DNA from: Paenibacillus sp. CAA11
GTDB lineage: Bacteria > Bacillota > Bacilli > Paenibacillales > Paenibacillaceae
Length of the DNA: 64,000 bases
NCBI RefSeq assembly: GCF_003060825.1
Contig: NZ_CP028922.1
Coordinates: 1,918,501 to 1,982,500 of the forward strand
Direction: 5' to 3'
Shown: in pieces, positions 27,223 through 36,314 of the stretch
Numbering within the stretch: position 1 is the stretch's first letter
Layout: each line of letters starts with the position of its first letter
Made by a program: the position numbers and the translations under genes
Notes under the pieces: generated by a model
The model's database searches: none
Told to the model about the DNA's origin: nothing
The model's input: the letters and a program-made list of their open reading frames with translations, nothing else

Positions 27223-28737
27223 ATGCAGCAGGATGAGCAGAGCGCAGCTGTAACTCAGGTTCGGAGTGCAGCGAAGCATTTGGCCACTCGCTTAATTAGA
27301 CTGTCGGGCGGCATTGAAAATATAATCGATTGTACCCACTGTACGACACGACTCCGCCTCAGGCTGAATCATATTGATCTTGTAAATGAGGAAAGTCTGA
27401 AAGAAATGAAGGAGGTTCAAGGCATACTTGTAATTGCCGGGCAGCTGCAAATTATTCTTGGACCGGCAGTCGTCTCCAAAGTTACTCGTCAAGTCAACAG
27501 AATGCTTCAGGAGGAAGCTTCACAAACGGATCGACACTCAGAAGAACTGTATGTAGTCAGGTCACCCAAGGACAAGAAAAATGGACCGTTAACACAGCTG
27601 CTGGGCGCTGTTCAATTCTTCTCCGATATTGTCATTCCGATTATTCCGCTGTTTGTCGGAGCCGGATTGCTGCTTGGTCTATTAGGATTTATGGGGTCCT
27701 TCGGCTTAAATAATCCGGATAATATCTGGTTTCGGATGTTGTCTCTCTTCGCAGGTTCAGCCTTTCAGCTTATGGCGGTGCTGTTCGGATATCATACAGC
27801 AAAGAGGTTTGGAGGCACTCCATGGCTTGGCGCAGCCATGGGGATCATGATGACACATCCAAGTCTTATGACTATGCAGGAGAAAGGCGCGATCCTGCAA
27901 AGTGCCCAGGCTTTGATATCAACTCCTCAATTGGGGTATCAGGGGGCCGTTGTTCCCACAATTCTTTCAGCGCTATTGTTGACTTTTATTGAGAGAAAGC
28001 TACGTCGTTTTCTTCCATCATTCGGTTCGGCTTTGATTGTTCCATTGATGAGTGTTGCTATGGCAGGCAGCCTTGCCGTGCTAATCATTGAACCGACGGT
28101 CTTTAGGCTAGGTGGGGTTCTGGGAAGGATTCTGGAAGAAATGTTCGCCACTGGCGGCTTGTGGTTTGGTCTGCTTCTTGGCGGCATTTATAGCTCGATT
28201 GTCATCACCGGACTCCATCACGGTATCCAGGCCGTGGAAGCTGGACTCATCACCAACCCGGAGATCGGGGTTAACTTCCTGCTTCCTATCTGGTCTATGG
28301 CAAATCTTGCTCAAGCAGGAGCTGGACTAGCCGTATATGTCAGAACCCAAGATAAGGCATTTAAGAAGATTGCGTTGAACGCATCCATCACCGCTCTTTT
28401 CGGCATTACCGAACCGGTTACGTATGGCGTCAACTTGAAGCTTGGGCGCCCCTTTGTGGGTGCAGCGTTGGGTGGTGCTGTAGGAGGAGCTTATGTCGCT
28501 TTCCATAAGGTCGTCTCCAATTCGCTTGGATTAACTGGAATTCCGATGACTGTTTTTGTTATACAGCCAGGGCTAATGAACTTCATTCATTATATAGTTG
28601 GCTCTCTACTCGCCATGGCAACGGCTTTTATTACAACGGGTCTGTTTCTTGGTGCCAAGCGAACTTACAGCCCAAAAGGTTTGACTAAACAACTTAGAAT
28701 ACGTTCAGGCACAGGAGAAAAACATGATGAAGATTAA
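27223..28737 (+). CDS. PTS system IIBC component, sucrose/beta-glucoside type
   Basis: The product is 504 residues. The EIIB domain (about 15-90) has the phosphocysteine C40 in CTHCTTRLRLRL; the EIIC membrane domain (about 120-480) has about ten hydrophobic segments, HHGIQAVEAGLI and FGITEPVTYGVNLK. There is no EIIA domain, so EIIA of another system must serve, as for SacP. Start 27223 is set by AGGGGGG; an upstream in-frame ATG at 27169 has none. It overlaps the antiterminator gene by 14 bases. With levansucrase downstream, sucrose is the likely substrate. Confidence 0.85.
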   Translation: MQQDEQSAAVTQVRSAAKHLATRLIRLSGGIENIIDCTHCTTRLRLRLNHIDLVNEESLKEMKEVQGILVIAGQLQIILGPAVVSKVTRQVNRMLQEEASQTDRHSEELYVVRSPKDKKNGPLTQLLGAVQFFSDIVIPIIPLFVGAGLLLGLLGFMGSFGLNNPDNIWFRMLSLFAGSAFQLMAVLFGYHTAKRFGGTPWLGAAMGIMMTHPSLMTMQEKGAILQSAQALISTPQLGYQGAVVPTILSALLLTFIERKLRRFLPSFGSALIVPLMSVAMAGSLAVLIIEPTVFRLGGVLGRILEEMFATGGLWFGLLLGGIYSSIVITGLHHGIQAVEAGLITNPEIGVNFLLPIWSMANLAQAGAGLAVYVRTQDKAFKKIALNASITALFGITEPVTYGVNLKLGRPFVGAALGGAVGGAYVAFHKVVSNSLGLTGIPMTVFVIQPGLMNFIHYIVGSLLAMATAFITTGLFLGAKRTYSPKGLTKQLRIRSGTGEKHDED

Positions 28738-29575
28738 GAAAATACTTAATAATAACGCAGCTGTAGTCAACGATCAAGGGGAAGAAAAGATCATTCTGGG
28801 TTCCGGGATTGTATTCCAAAAGGGAAAGAATGATATTGTTGACCCCGGCCTTATTGAGAAGGTATTCGTAATGAGTGATCCTGGGCAATACAATCACCTT
28901 GAAGAGATGCTGGGGACACTGCCTGAAGAGGAGATTGCAGTGTCACAGAAAATTATTGCTACTGCTGAGCAGGAACTTTCCGTCACGTTCAATGAGCATA
29001 TTCACATCGCTTTGACCGACCATCTCTCGTTCGCGTTAGAACGCATCCGCAAGGGAATCGCCATCCAGAATACACTTCTTGAGGAGATCCGTATCCTGTA
29101 TCCAAGAGAATTCCAGATTGGTCTTCATGCGAAGACGATGATTTTCGAGAAATTGCAGGTGGTTATCCCCGAAGATGAGGTGGGTTATATTGCGATGCAC
29201 ATTCATACCGCATGGAAGAACGCAGGTACTCGTGAGAAGACGACAGAGAAAACAGCTATGATCAGGGATATCGCAGAAGGTGTAATAGAGGCATCAAGGA
29301 CGGGATTGGATCGCCGATCTACGAACTACGAGCGGCTTTTGACTCAGCTTGAGAACATGCTGCAGACGGATGAAACGGGTAGCCTTCGAAATGAACTGAA
29401 TCCAGAGCTTGTGTTGATGGCCAGAAAGAACTTCCCTGAGTCGTACTCACAGGCCTGCGAGATTAGTGACTGGATCGAGGAGGATTATGGGTATGTCTTC
29501 ACAGAGAGCCAGCGAATTGTAGTTGCTATGGAAATTAACCGGATAGGAACCAGGCTTAATGAACTATCGAAATGA
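28724..29575 (+). CDS. BglG/SacT-type transcriptional antiterminator with degenerate second PRD
   Basis: The product is 283 residues: RNA-binding CAT domain (about 1-55, MMKIKKILNNNAAVVNDQGE), PRD1 (about 65-170) and PRD2 (about 172-280). PRD1 keeps both phosphorylation-site histidines, H100 (ALTDHLSFA) and H159 (GYIAMHIHTA). In PRD2 the matching positions are Q208 (RLLTQLENM) and E270 (VVAMEINRI). PRD1 normally takes the inhibitory phosphate from the EII permease, here the overlapping upstream gene. Its RNA target is visible before levansucrase. Confidence 0.9.
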   Translation: MMKIKKILNNNAAVVNDQGEEKIILGSGIVFQKGKNDIVDPGLIEKVFVMSDPGQYNHLEEMLGTLPEEEIAVSQKIIATAEQELSVTFNEHIHIALTDHLSFALERIRKGIAIQNTLLEEIRILYPREFQIGLHAKTMIFEKLQVVIPEDEVGYIAMHIHTAWKNAGTREKTTEKTAMIRDIAEGVIEASRTGLDRRSTNYERLLTQLENMLQTDETGSLRNELNPELVLMARKNFPESYSQACEISDWIEEDYGYVFTESQRIVVAMEINRIGTRLNELSK

Positions 29576-29701
29576 TACTTTATTCTAAACATTTCCAGAT
29601 AATAAGCCGGTGGTCCTAAAATAACAATCGGGAGCTCTGGGCTATAGCCAGCGCGCGCTCAGTCAGGATAGAATAACGTTGACATTCGAATTGAATATGT
29701 C

Positions 29702-29734
29702 GGGATTGTTACTGGAAAGCAGGCAAGACCTAAA
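29702..29734 (+). promoter_or_regulatory. Ribonucleic antiterminator (RAT) of the sacB leader
   Basis: GGGATTGTTACTGG then AAAGCAGGCAAGACC and TAAA is nearly identical to the SacY/SacT target of Bacillus sacB. Its 3' ten bases are also the 5' arm of the terminator at 29725-29790, so the two structures exclude each other. The promoter is not clear; TTGACA at 29679 lacks a proper -10. Confidence 0.9.
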
Positions 29735-29790
29735 AATCCACTTGGGATCGGTGTGTCCACATTGATCTAAGGGTTTTTAGGTCTTTTTTC
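29725..29790 (+). terminator. Conditional terminator in the sacB leader
   Basis: AAGACCTAAAAA pairs perfectly with TTTTTAGGTCTT, followed by TTTT. It is expected to be prevented when the antiterminator binds the RAT. Confidence 0.9.
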
Positions 29791-29830
29791 TGTTATCCAA
29801 AAACTTACATCTTAGAAAAGGAGAGAAATT

Positions 29831-31282
29831 ATGAATCTCAAAAACATCGTAAGAAGAGCAACGACGGTAACTTTGGCAACAGCCCTATTGGCAGGTGGAG
29901 GAGCTTCAGCCTTTGCGGATAAAGGATCCGACTACAAAGAAGATTACGGCTTCTCCCATATTACACGTACAGACGCTTTAAAAATTGCTGCACAGCAAAC
30001 TAGTGAACAATTCAAAGTTCCGCAGTTTGACGCTTCAACCATTCAGAATCTACCCTCTGCCAAAGGTTTTGATGAGAATGGAAACTCAATTGATCTGGAT
30101 GTATGGGACACTTGGCCACTGCAAAATGCGGATGGAACGGTAGCCAACTATCACGGCTATCAAATCGTGTTCGGTCTGGCTGGTGATCCGAAACGGGGCT
30201 GGGACACATTCATCTATATGTTCTATAAGAAAACAGGAGATAACTCCATCAATGCTTGGAAAAATGCGGGCAGAGTATTCAAAGACACGGATAAAAACGT
30301 GCCGAATGACACGATACTGAACAAACAGGCTGAAGAATGGTCCGGTTCTGCAACGCTGACCAACGATGGTCATATTCGTCTGTTCTATACGAACCGTCAA
30401 GGCTGGGATCCAGCGAACGGATTCTATGGCAAGCAAACTTTGACAACTGCTCAAGTTAATACATCTGAGTCTCAGTCTAATGTGCTCAAGGTGGATGGTG
30501 TGGAAGACTTTAAGTCAATCTTTGATGGCGACGGAAAAATGTATCAAACGGTCGACCAAGCGTTCAGTGATGGAGACTTCTCAGATAACCACACTTTGAG
30601 AGATCCACACTATGTAGAAGATAACGGTCATAAGTACCTTGTCTTTGAGGCGAATACCGGAACAGAAACGGGTTATCAAGGAGAAGACTCCTTTAATAAC
30701 CGCGCCTTTTATGATGGAAGCACGAAATTCTTCAGAGACGAGAAAGAGAAATTGCTTCAAAGTTCAAGCAAAAAATCCATTTCATTGGCAAATGGTGCGT
30801 TAGGGATCATTGAGCTGAATGACGATTACACGCTGAAAAATGTCATGAAGCCGCTGATTGCATCCAATACTGTAACCGATGAAATTGAGCGTGCAAACGT
30901 CTTTAAGCTGAACGGAAAATGGTATCTGTTCACAGATACAAGAGGAGCCAAAATGTTTGTAGATGGTATTGGTGCCAAAGATATCTACATGCTTGGCTAT
31001 GTGTCCAACTCTTTGACAGGACCTTACAAGCCGCTGAACGGCACTGGACTTGTACTGCATCAAGATTTGGATCCTAAGGATATTACGTGGACATATGCTC
31101 ATTATGCTATTCCACAGGTTCAAGGGAATAACGTCGTTATTACGAGCTATATGACGAACAGAGGATTGTTCAGCGACCACCATTCCACCTTTGCGCCAAG
31201 CTTCCTGGTCAACATCAAGGGCTCCAAAACCTCTGTGGTGAAAGATAGCATTCTGGAGCAAGGACAAGTCACGGTAGAATAA
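29831..31282 (+). CDS. sacB: Levansucrase (GH68)
   Basis: The product is 483 residues with a Sec signal peptide (about 1-29, basic start, then TLATALLAGGGASAFA). It cleaves sucrose and polymerises fructose into levan outside the cell. Catalytic residues are D93 (nucleophile, DVWDTWPLQN), D258 (transition-state stabiliser, LRDPHY) and E353 (acid/base, EIERANVF). AAAGGAGAG precedes ATG. Expression should depend on the RAT/terminator leader. A perfect 15-bp terminator stem follows, and then a group II intron. Confidence 0.96.
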   Translation: MNLKNIVRRATTVTLATALLAGGGASAFADKGSDYKEDYGFSHITRTDALKIAAQQTSEQFKVPQFDASTIQNLPSAKGFDENGNSIDLDVWDTWPLQNADGTVANYHGYQIVFGLAGDPKRGWDTFIYMFYKKTGDNSINAWKNAGRVFKDTDKNVPNDTILNKQAEEWSGSATLTNDGHIRLFYTNRQGWDPANGFYGKQTLTTAQVNTSESQSNVLKVDGVEDFKSIFDGDGKMYQTVDQAFSDGDFSDNHTLRDPHYVEDNGHKYLVFEANTGTETGYQGEDSFNNRAFYDGSTKFFRDEKEKLLQSSSKKSISLANGALGIIELNDDYTLKNVMKPLIASNTVTDEIERANVFKLNGKWYLFTDTRGAKMFVDGIGAKDIYMLGYVSNSLTGPYKPLNGTGLVLHQDLDPKDITWTYAHYAIPQVQGNNVVITSYMTNRGLFSDHHSTFAPSFLVNIKGSKTSVVKDSILEQGQVTVE

Positions 31283-31308
31283 CCTAATACCCGATCTCAT
31301 ATATTGTT

Positions 31309-31353
31309 AAAGAAAAGAAAATGTCATGAACGTGGCATTTTCTTTTCTTTTTA
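31309..31353 (+). terminator. sacB terminator and probable intron target
   Basis: AAAGAAAAGAAAATG and CATTTTCTTTTCTTT are a perfect 15-bp inverted repeat followed by TT. The group II intron begins two to four bases later. Confidence 0.85.
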
Positions 31354-31354
31354 G

Positions 31355-33258
31355 GTGTGCGCCCGGCATGGGCGATAACTCGGCGGTGAAAGTCCGCTAC
31401 AGGCTTGGCAGTAGGAACTGTTAGCTGAAGGCAAGGGTGTCCGCCGCGAGGCGGAATCTGAAGGAAGCCGGAGGCAAACCCTCGGTCTGACGAACAGAAA
31501 TCACATAGAAGGCATCATGGGACGGACGAGCTTGCACTACAAAGCAAAGTCCAATACTGCCCGAATCCCATGGTGTAAATGTGGCAGATAGATGAGGGGA
31601 AGGTTATCGCTCTTACCCGGGGAGGTCTCACAGACGACAAGTAGGAAAAAAAACCGAAAGACGGAGTAAAGCTTGCTGTGAGAAGTCAGCAGAGGCCATA
31701 GTACCCGGAAGGTTTTTTTTTTCGGGGAAGGGCCGAACAATCGTAAGTCTCGAGTACATACCGAAAGGAGAGCTGACGCGATGAAAGCAGAATACCGAAA
31801 GGGCTACCTGCAAAGGGATAGCGTGGAACGCGAAGAGCATGCGGGAGTGCGGAGCGCCGGCACTCGGGAACGTAAAGAAAGAGGCGGTGCAACAGACCTG
31901 CTGGAGCAGATTCTGGACAGAGACAATCTGAACAGAGCCTACAAACAGGTCAAACGCAACCATGGAGCGCCAGGAATCGACGGAATGACCGTAGAAGACG
32001 CGCTACCCTGGCTGCAGGAACATAGAGACGAGCTGTTGCAAAAGATCCGGGAAGGCAGATACAAGCCCAGCCCAGTACGGCGCAAGGAAATTCCCAAAGC
32101 AGATGGAAGCGGAGTACGGAAGCTTGGCATACCCACGGTCGTAGACCGAGTGATTCAGCAGGCAGTCGCCCAGCAGCTCCAGCCCCTGTTCGAGCCGCTC
32201 TTCTCGGAGGGAAGCTATGGCTACCGCCCCGGTCGGAGCGCACAACAGGCCATTCGCAAGGTGAAAGACTATGCAGAACAGGGATACGGCTACGCAGTAG
32301 AAATCGACCTCTCCAAATACTTCGACACGCTGAATCATGAGCTGCTTATGCATCTTTTGAGCAAACAAATTCAGGACAGACGCGTAACCGAACTGATTAA
32401 GAGATACCTGAAAAGTGGGGTTATGGAGAACGGGGTGCACTGCAAAACAGAAGAAGGCTCCCCTCAGGGAGGCCCCCTGTCGCCGCTTCTGGCGAACATC
32501 TACCTGAACGAATTTGACCAAGAGATGAAAGGCCGCGGAGTGAACGTCATCCGCTATGCGGACGATATTGTGGTGCTTGCCAAAAGTAAACGGGCAGCGG
32601 TGCGGCTACTGGAATCCTGCGGAAAGTACCTGGAGACCAAACTGAGACTCCAGATCAATACGCAGAAAAGTAAGGTCGGTAGCGTAGTGGCTCGAAAGCA
32701 CTTCAAATTTCTCGGCTTTGCCCTGGGAAAGAACAAGAACGGCATGTATATCCGTGCCCATGGACAATCCCTCGCAAAAGCGAAGAAGAAGTTGAAAGAA
32801 CTCACAAGTCGCAGCCAGGGCAGAAATGTTCGCCAAGTCATGGAAAAGGTAAAAGTCTACATTCGGGGATGGATTGGTTACTACTATGTGGCCGACATGA
32901 AACGGATCCTGCAAAGCTGGAGCGAATGGTTGCGAAGACGACTGCGGATGTACATCTGGAAACAGTGGAAAAAGCCGCGAACAAAAGTACAAAACCTGCG
33001 GAAGCTGGGGATACCGGAATGGCAGGCTTACCAGTGGGGCAATTCCCGTCTCGGGTACTGGCGCATCGCCGGAAGTCCAGTGTTGTCTCGTTCCATAACA
33101 AACAAAAAGCTCGTACAGGCAGGATATTATGACTTTCCTGCGCAATACGAGCGTTTACGTAAATTGCACTTATGCGGTTGAACCGCCGTATACCGAACGG
33201 TACGTACGGTGGTGTGAGAGGTCGGCTACTCATCTAATGAATAGCCTCCTACTCGATT
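31355..33258 (+). mobile_element. Group IIC-type intron with encoded reverse transcriptase
   Basis: The 5' end carries GTGCGCCCGGCATGGGCGAT (31357 on), a standard start for this intron class. About 420 bases of structured RNA precede the protein gene. After the gene, domain V is readable: CCGTATACC-GAAC-GGTACGTACGG (33186-33210). A domain VI hairpin with a bulged adenine follows, and the element ends near CCTACTCGATT (33248-33258). Both ends carry about two to three bases of uncertainty. Insertion behind a terminator stem, with no endonuclease domain in the protein, fits class C. Confidence 0.88.
31781..33181 (+). CDS. ltrA: Group II intron reverse transcriptase/maturase
   Basis: The product is 466 residues and lies in intron domain IV. 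Reverse-transcriptase blocks are visible: PGIDGMTVEDAL, RKLGIPTVVDRVIQQAV, EGSYGYRPGRSAQQAI, EIDLSKYFDTLNHELL, GSPQGGPLSPLLANIYL and the catalytic YADD. A maturase (X) domain with RGWIGYYYVADM follows. No HNH endonuclease domain is found at the C-terminus, as in class C introns. The frame is intact, so the element may still be active. GAAAGGAGAGCTGACGCG precedes ATG. Confidence 0.93.
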   Translation: MKAEYRKGYLQRDSVEREEHAGVRSAGTRERKERGGATDLLEQILDRDNLNRAYKQVKRNHGAPGIDGMTVEDALPWLQEHRDELLQKIREGRYKPSPVRRKEIPKADGSGVRKLGIPTVVDRVIQQAVAQQLQPLFEPLFSEGSYGYRPGRSAQQAIRKVKDYAEQGYGYAVEIDLSKYFDTLNHELLMHLLSKQIQDRRVTELIKRYLKSGVMENGVHCKTEEGSPQGGPLSPLLANIYLNEFDQEMKGRGVNVIRYADDIVVLAKSKRAAVRLLESCGKYLETKLRLQINTQKSKVGSVVARKHFKFLGFALGKNKNGMYIRAHGQSLAKAKKKLKELTSRSQGRNVRQVMEKVKVYIRGWIGYYYVADMKRILQSWSEWLRRRLRMYIWKQWKKPRTKVQNLRKLGIPEWQAYQWGNSRLGYWRIAGSPVLSRSITNKKLVQAGYYDFPAQYERLRKLHLCG

Positions 33259-33295
33259 AAGAATTAATAAGTTCTATTAGTGAGGTGCATGCCTT

Positions 33296-34891
33296 ATGAA
33301 CAATAATCGAAAAAAAAGAATAACCAAGCAGTCTATTACCTCCGTTGCGTGCTTCGGTTGTGTGGCGGTTTTAGGCTTAGCCTTGCAGTTTCCTCAGATG
33401 ACAAGTGTGGGAAAGAGTGAGCAGACAAATGCCAAGAAAACAGAGATGTTGACAGCTGGATCAGAACACAGCCTGCGGCCGGTGTATCATTTTACAACGC
33501 CCGATAAATGGAAAAACGATCCTCAGCGACCTATCTATCTGGATGGGAAATATCATTATTATTATTTATACAATCGGGATTACCCTAAGGGAAACGGTAC
33601 CGAATGGCGGCACGCAACTTCCCTCGACCTGGTTCACTGGAAGGATGAAGGGGTGGCTATACCCAAGTATACGACTAAAAACGGTGACCCTTGGTCAGGC
33701 TCGGTTGTCTTAGATGAATCGGGTTCAGCAGGCTTTGGCAAGGGGGCGCTGGTTGCTGTTGTAACGCAGCCGTCTGCAAACGGGAAACAGGAGCAATATT
33801 TGTGGTACAGCACAGACCGTGGGAGAACTTTTAAAATATATGGTGACAGACCGGTATTAGCGAATCCAGGAACTAAAGATTTTAGGGATCCCAAGGTGAT
33901 ATGGGATGCTCGCTCGCAAAAATGGGTGATGGCTTTGGCTGAAGGGACTAAGATCGGTTTCTATGAGTCTGCCAATTTGAAAAAATGGAGTTATACTGGG
34001 AGTTTCCAGACCCATCATATTGGGCTGGTAGAATGTCCTGATCTTTATAGGATGAGAGCGGACGACGGAACCGATAAATGGGTGCTGGGAGTTAGCGCTA
34101 ATGGCCTTTCATCGGGGAAACCCAATACTTACGCTTACTGGACAGGAGACTTTAATAGCCAAGAATTTATTCCGGATCAGCGTGAGCCTGAGTGGCTGGA
34201 TTATGGATTTGACTGGTATGCCGCAGTTTCGTTTGAAGATGGTACAAGCGGTGATAAGCTCGATCACCGTTATGCGTTAGCCTGGATGAATAATTGGAAT
34301 TATGCGCACAGTACGCCCACACTAAAGGAAGGCTTTAACGGTATGGACTCGATTGTACGCGAGATCAAGCTTAGGCGATCGGCGGCAGGCAGCTATTCAC
34401 TGGTATCTAGCCCCATAGATGCCTTAAAGGAGTCCGTAGTCTCGGAAAACACCTTCGAACCGATTCATGTTAACGGTTCTTATCCTCTTCAAACTTCAGG
34501 CTTCTCTTATCAGCTGGATGCCGATATTTCCTGGACACAGCTCAAAAATGTAGGACTCAGGGTCCGAGAATCGACAGACGGGAGTCGTCATGCCGATGTC
34601 GGAGTTTTTACGGCAGGCGGATATGCATACGTTAACAGGACCTTTACTGGGCATCCAGACAAGGACAGACGCTATGTAGAGAGCCAAGCTCCATTTCGCC
34701 CCGAAGCGAATAAGGTGCATCTAAAAGTTTTAGTGGATAAGACAAGTATAGAGGTTTTTGTCGATGATGGTTACGTAGTATTGTCCAATGTCATCTATCC
34801 CGAATGGAACGACCTGGGTATAACCCTATATACTGAAGGAGGATCAGCGACATTTAGTAACCTCGTAATAAAGCATTTTGCAAAACCATGA
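33296..34891 (+). CDS. levB: Endolevanase, GH32 (LevB-like)
   Basis: The product is 531 residues with an N-terminal signal or membrane anchor (about 14-33). The five-blade propeller and beta-sandwich of GH32 are seen. Catalytic residues are D75 (WKNDPQRPIYLDG), D198 (FRDPKVIW) and E246 (VECPDLY). WKNDPQ in place of WMNDPNG and the overall sequence follow Bacillus LevB, a levanbiose-forming endolevanase located behind sacB. It would cut the levan made by SacB. Its link to sacB is now interrupted by the intron, so expression needs splicing or read-through, or its own promoter. Confidence 0.9.
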   Translation: MNNNRKKRITKQSITSVACFGCVAVLGLALQFPQMTSVGKSEQTNAKKTEMLTAGSEHSLRPVYHFTTPDKWKNDPQRPIYLDGKYHYYYLYNRDYPKGNGTEWRHATSLDLVHWKDEGVAIPKYTTKNGDPWSGSVVLDESGSAGFGKGALVAVVTQPSANGKQEQYLWYSTDRGRTFKIYGDRPVLANPGTKDFRDPKVIWDARSQKWVMALAEGTKIGFYESANLKKWSYTGSFQTHHIGLVECPDLYRMRADDGTDKWVLGVSANGLSSGKPNTYAYWTGDFNSQEFIPDQREPEWLDYGFDWYAAVSFEDGTSGDKLDHRYALAWMNNWNYAHSTPTLKEGFNGMDSIVREIKLRRSAAGSYSLVSSPIDALKESVVSENTFEPIHVNGSYPLQTSGFSYQLDADISWTQLKNVGLRVRESTDGSRHADVGVFTAGGYAYVNRTFTGHPDKDRRYVESQAPFRPEANKVHLKVLVDKTSIEVFVDDGYVVLSNVIYPEWNDLGITLYTEGGSATFSNLVIKHFAKP

Positions 34892-35020
34892 CCTACAGTG
34901 CCTACCTTATTGAATGAATAGTTGTTTGCATCTTGGATCAAAGGTATAAGCCAATTCATAGAGAGGTAACCTGTTATTAAATATATGGAGGCGATCCTTC
35001 AAGAAAAGACAGGTGAGAGA

Positions 35021-35563
35021 ATGAGCCGCAAATATTTGATAACTATAGGGATAACCCTTCTCATGGCTTTAGGATTCAGCGGATGTCATGCAGTAACGAT
35101 GCAAGGGGACAAACAACAGGATGTGCTAAAAGATGGCGCTCTCCGGGCCGGTTTTTCGCTTCCGGAAAGTACAGCAGGTCAGGGTGGCTCACTCCGTGGG
35201 GATATGGAGATAAGCACGCCGATGCTGCAGTCGCTTTGGAATGCCTGTGCGAAGCAGAAGCTTAAGCTGACAAATGAAATGATCGCCCAAGACTTAGACG
35301 GCAACTTAAGCGTGCGCTATTATATCGCGGGCGATCCGAATCACTACATTATTCTCTATGAATATCAAACAGCCCAGGAGCGAAAGGAGCAGCTCCGCAA
35401 AGCTTATTCGGCCAAGGCAGCTTTAATTTCCGACCAGACCATTACCCGGTTGGAACGTGGCAATTCGGCCATCGTGTATGTAAGCTCAGGCAGCAAGCGG
35501 GATAAGTATACAGGCCAAATATCAGCTGTGTTTGCCCAGATTTCCAAAGAGCCGGCTCTTTAA
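35021..35563 (+). CDS. Putative lipoprotein of unknown function
   Basis: The product is 180 residues. The signal peptide KYLITIGITLLMALGFSGC ends in a lipobox (FSGC, Cys at about 22). The mature part has TPMLQSLWNACAKQKLKLT and DPNHYIILYEYQT, and no family I recognise. The start at 35021 places the basic residues directly before the hydrophobic core; an in-frame ATG at 34985 would add twelve residues and has GGAGGCG after rather than before it. It faces moaB across a shared terminator. Confidence 0.7.
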   Translation: MSRKYLITIGITLLMALGFSGCHAVTMQGDKQQDVLKDGALRAGFSLPESTAGQGGSLRGDMEISTPMLQSLWNACAKQKLKLTNEMIAQDLDGNLSVRYYIAGDPNHYIILYEYQTAQERKEQLRKAYSAKAALISDQTITRLERGNSAIVYVSSGSKRDKYTGQISAVFAQISKEPAL

Positions 35564-35583
35564 ATTAGATTCCTATAGAGATT

Positions 35584-35632
35584 AAGGCGCTGACGAAAGA
35601 GGTTTAACCCTATTTCGTCAGCGCCTTTTTTA
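35584..35632. terminator. Bidirectional terminator between the lipoprotein gene and moaB
   Basis: AAGGCGCTGACGAAA pairs perfectly with TTTCGTCAGCGCCTT, with T runs on both sides. Confidence 0.85.
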
Positions 35633-35653
35633 AAATTTCAGCGTGCTGCTTGT

Positions 35654-36163
35654 TTATTTGTATATTTCACGCATCACATGACGCAGCTCAGGAAGAATGA
35701 TCCGCTCCATTGCGAGCTTGACCGCGCCCTTAGAACCAGGCATCGAGAAGACGGCTGTTGAACTGATGGTTCCGGCAATAGCCCGGCTTAAGATCGCTGC
35801 TGAACCGATATCTTCAGTAAAGCTGAGGTAGCGGAAGATTTCCCCGAAGCCTGGAAGCTCTTTGCCAAGAAGGCTGCGAACCGCTTCGAAGGTAGTATCT
35901 CTGGGAGCGATACCAGTTCCTCCGGTAAGCAGAACTGCTTCGATATTAGGGTTGATTGAGGATTGATGAAGGAGCTGGCGAATGTCCTCGTATTCGTCTT
36001 TGACTATGCGATAATCGGCGACATGATAACCATGGGCTTCAAGCAGTGCCTTCATCAGGGCGCCGCTGGTATCTGTCTCTATGGTTCGCGTATCAGATAC
36101 CGTAATAATCTGACATGAGACGGTGCTTGGTGCTTTACTTCGGTGTTCTTGAACGGAGTTCAT
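35654..36163 (-). CDS. moaB: Molybdenum cofactor biosynthesis protein B
   Basis: The product is 169 residues of the MoaB/MogA fold. Key segments are IITVSDTRTIETDTSG, LLTGGTGIAPRDTTFEAV, FRYLSFTEDIGSAAILSRA and FSMPGSKGAVKLAM, which line the molybdopterin site. In Bacillus the gene stands apart from other mo genes as well. GTGAGG lies before ATG. It is divergent from the COG0523 GTPase gene. Confidence 0.93.
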   Translation of the reverse strand: MNSVQEHRSKAPSTVSCQIITVSDTRTIETDTSGALMKALLEAHGYHVADYRIVKDEYEDIRQLLHQSSINPNIEAVLLTGGTGIAPRDTTFEAVRSLLGKELPGFGEIFRYLSFTEDIGSAAILSRAIAGTISSTAVFSMPGSKGAVKLAMERIILPELRHVMREIYK

Positions 36164-36314
36164 GGGAAGAACCTCACTTTCAATTTTATGGCTTGTCCGA
36201 AGCTATATTTTATCATATTCACTTGCTCAGCCGCACTTCATTTGCAACAGGACTCGAATTTATAGTACACTCGCTTTCGTGAAAGGTTAACCTAGAAGAG
36301 GGGAAGAAGGAGTC

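Noticed and set aside
31950..33145. Several long minus-strand frames inside the intron
   Set aside because: They mirror the reverse-transcriptase gene, which has all catalytic blocks; the antisense peptides have no features.
31355..33258. Transposon or insertion sequence between sacB and levB
   Set aside because: There is no transposase or terminal inverted repeat; domain V, the 5' consensus and the reverse transcriptase identify a group II intron.
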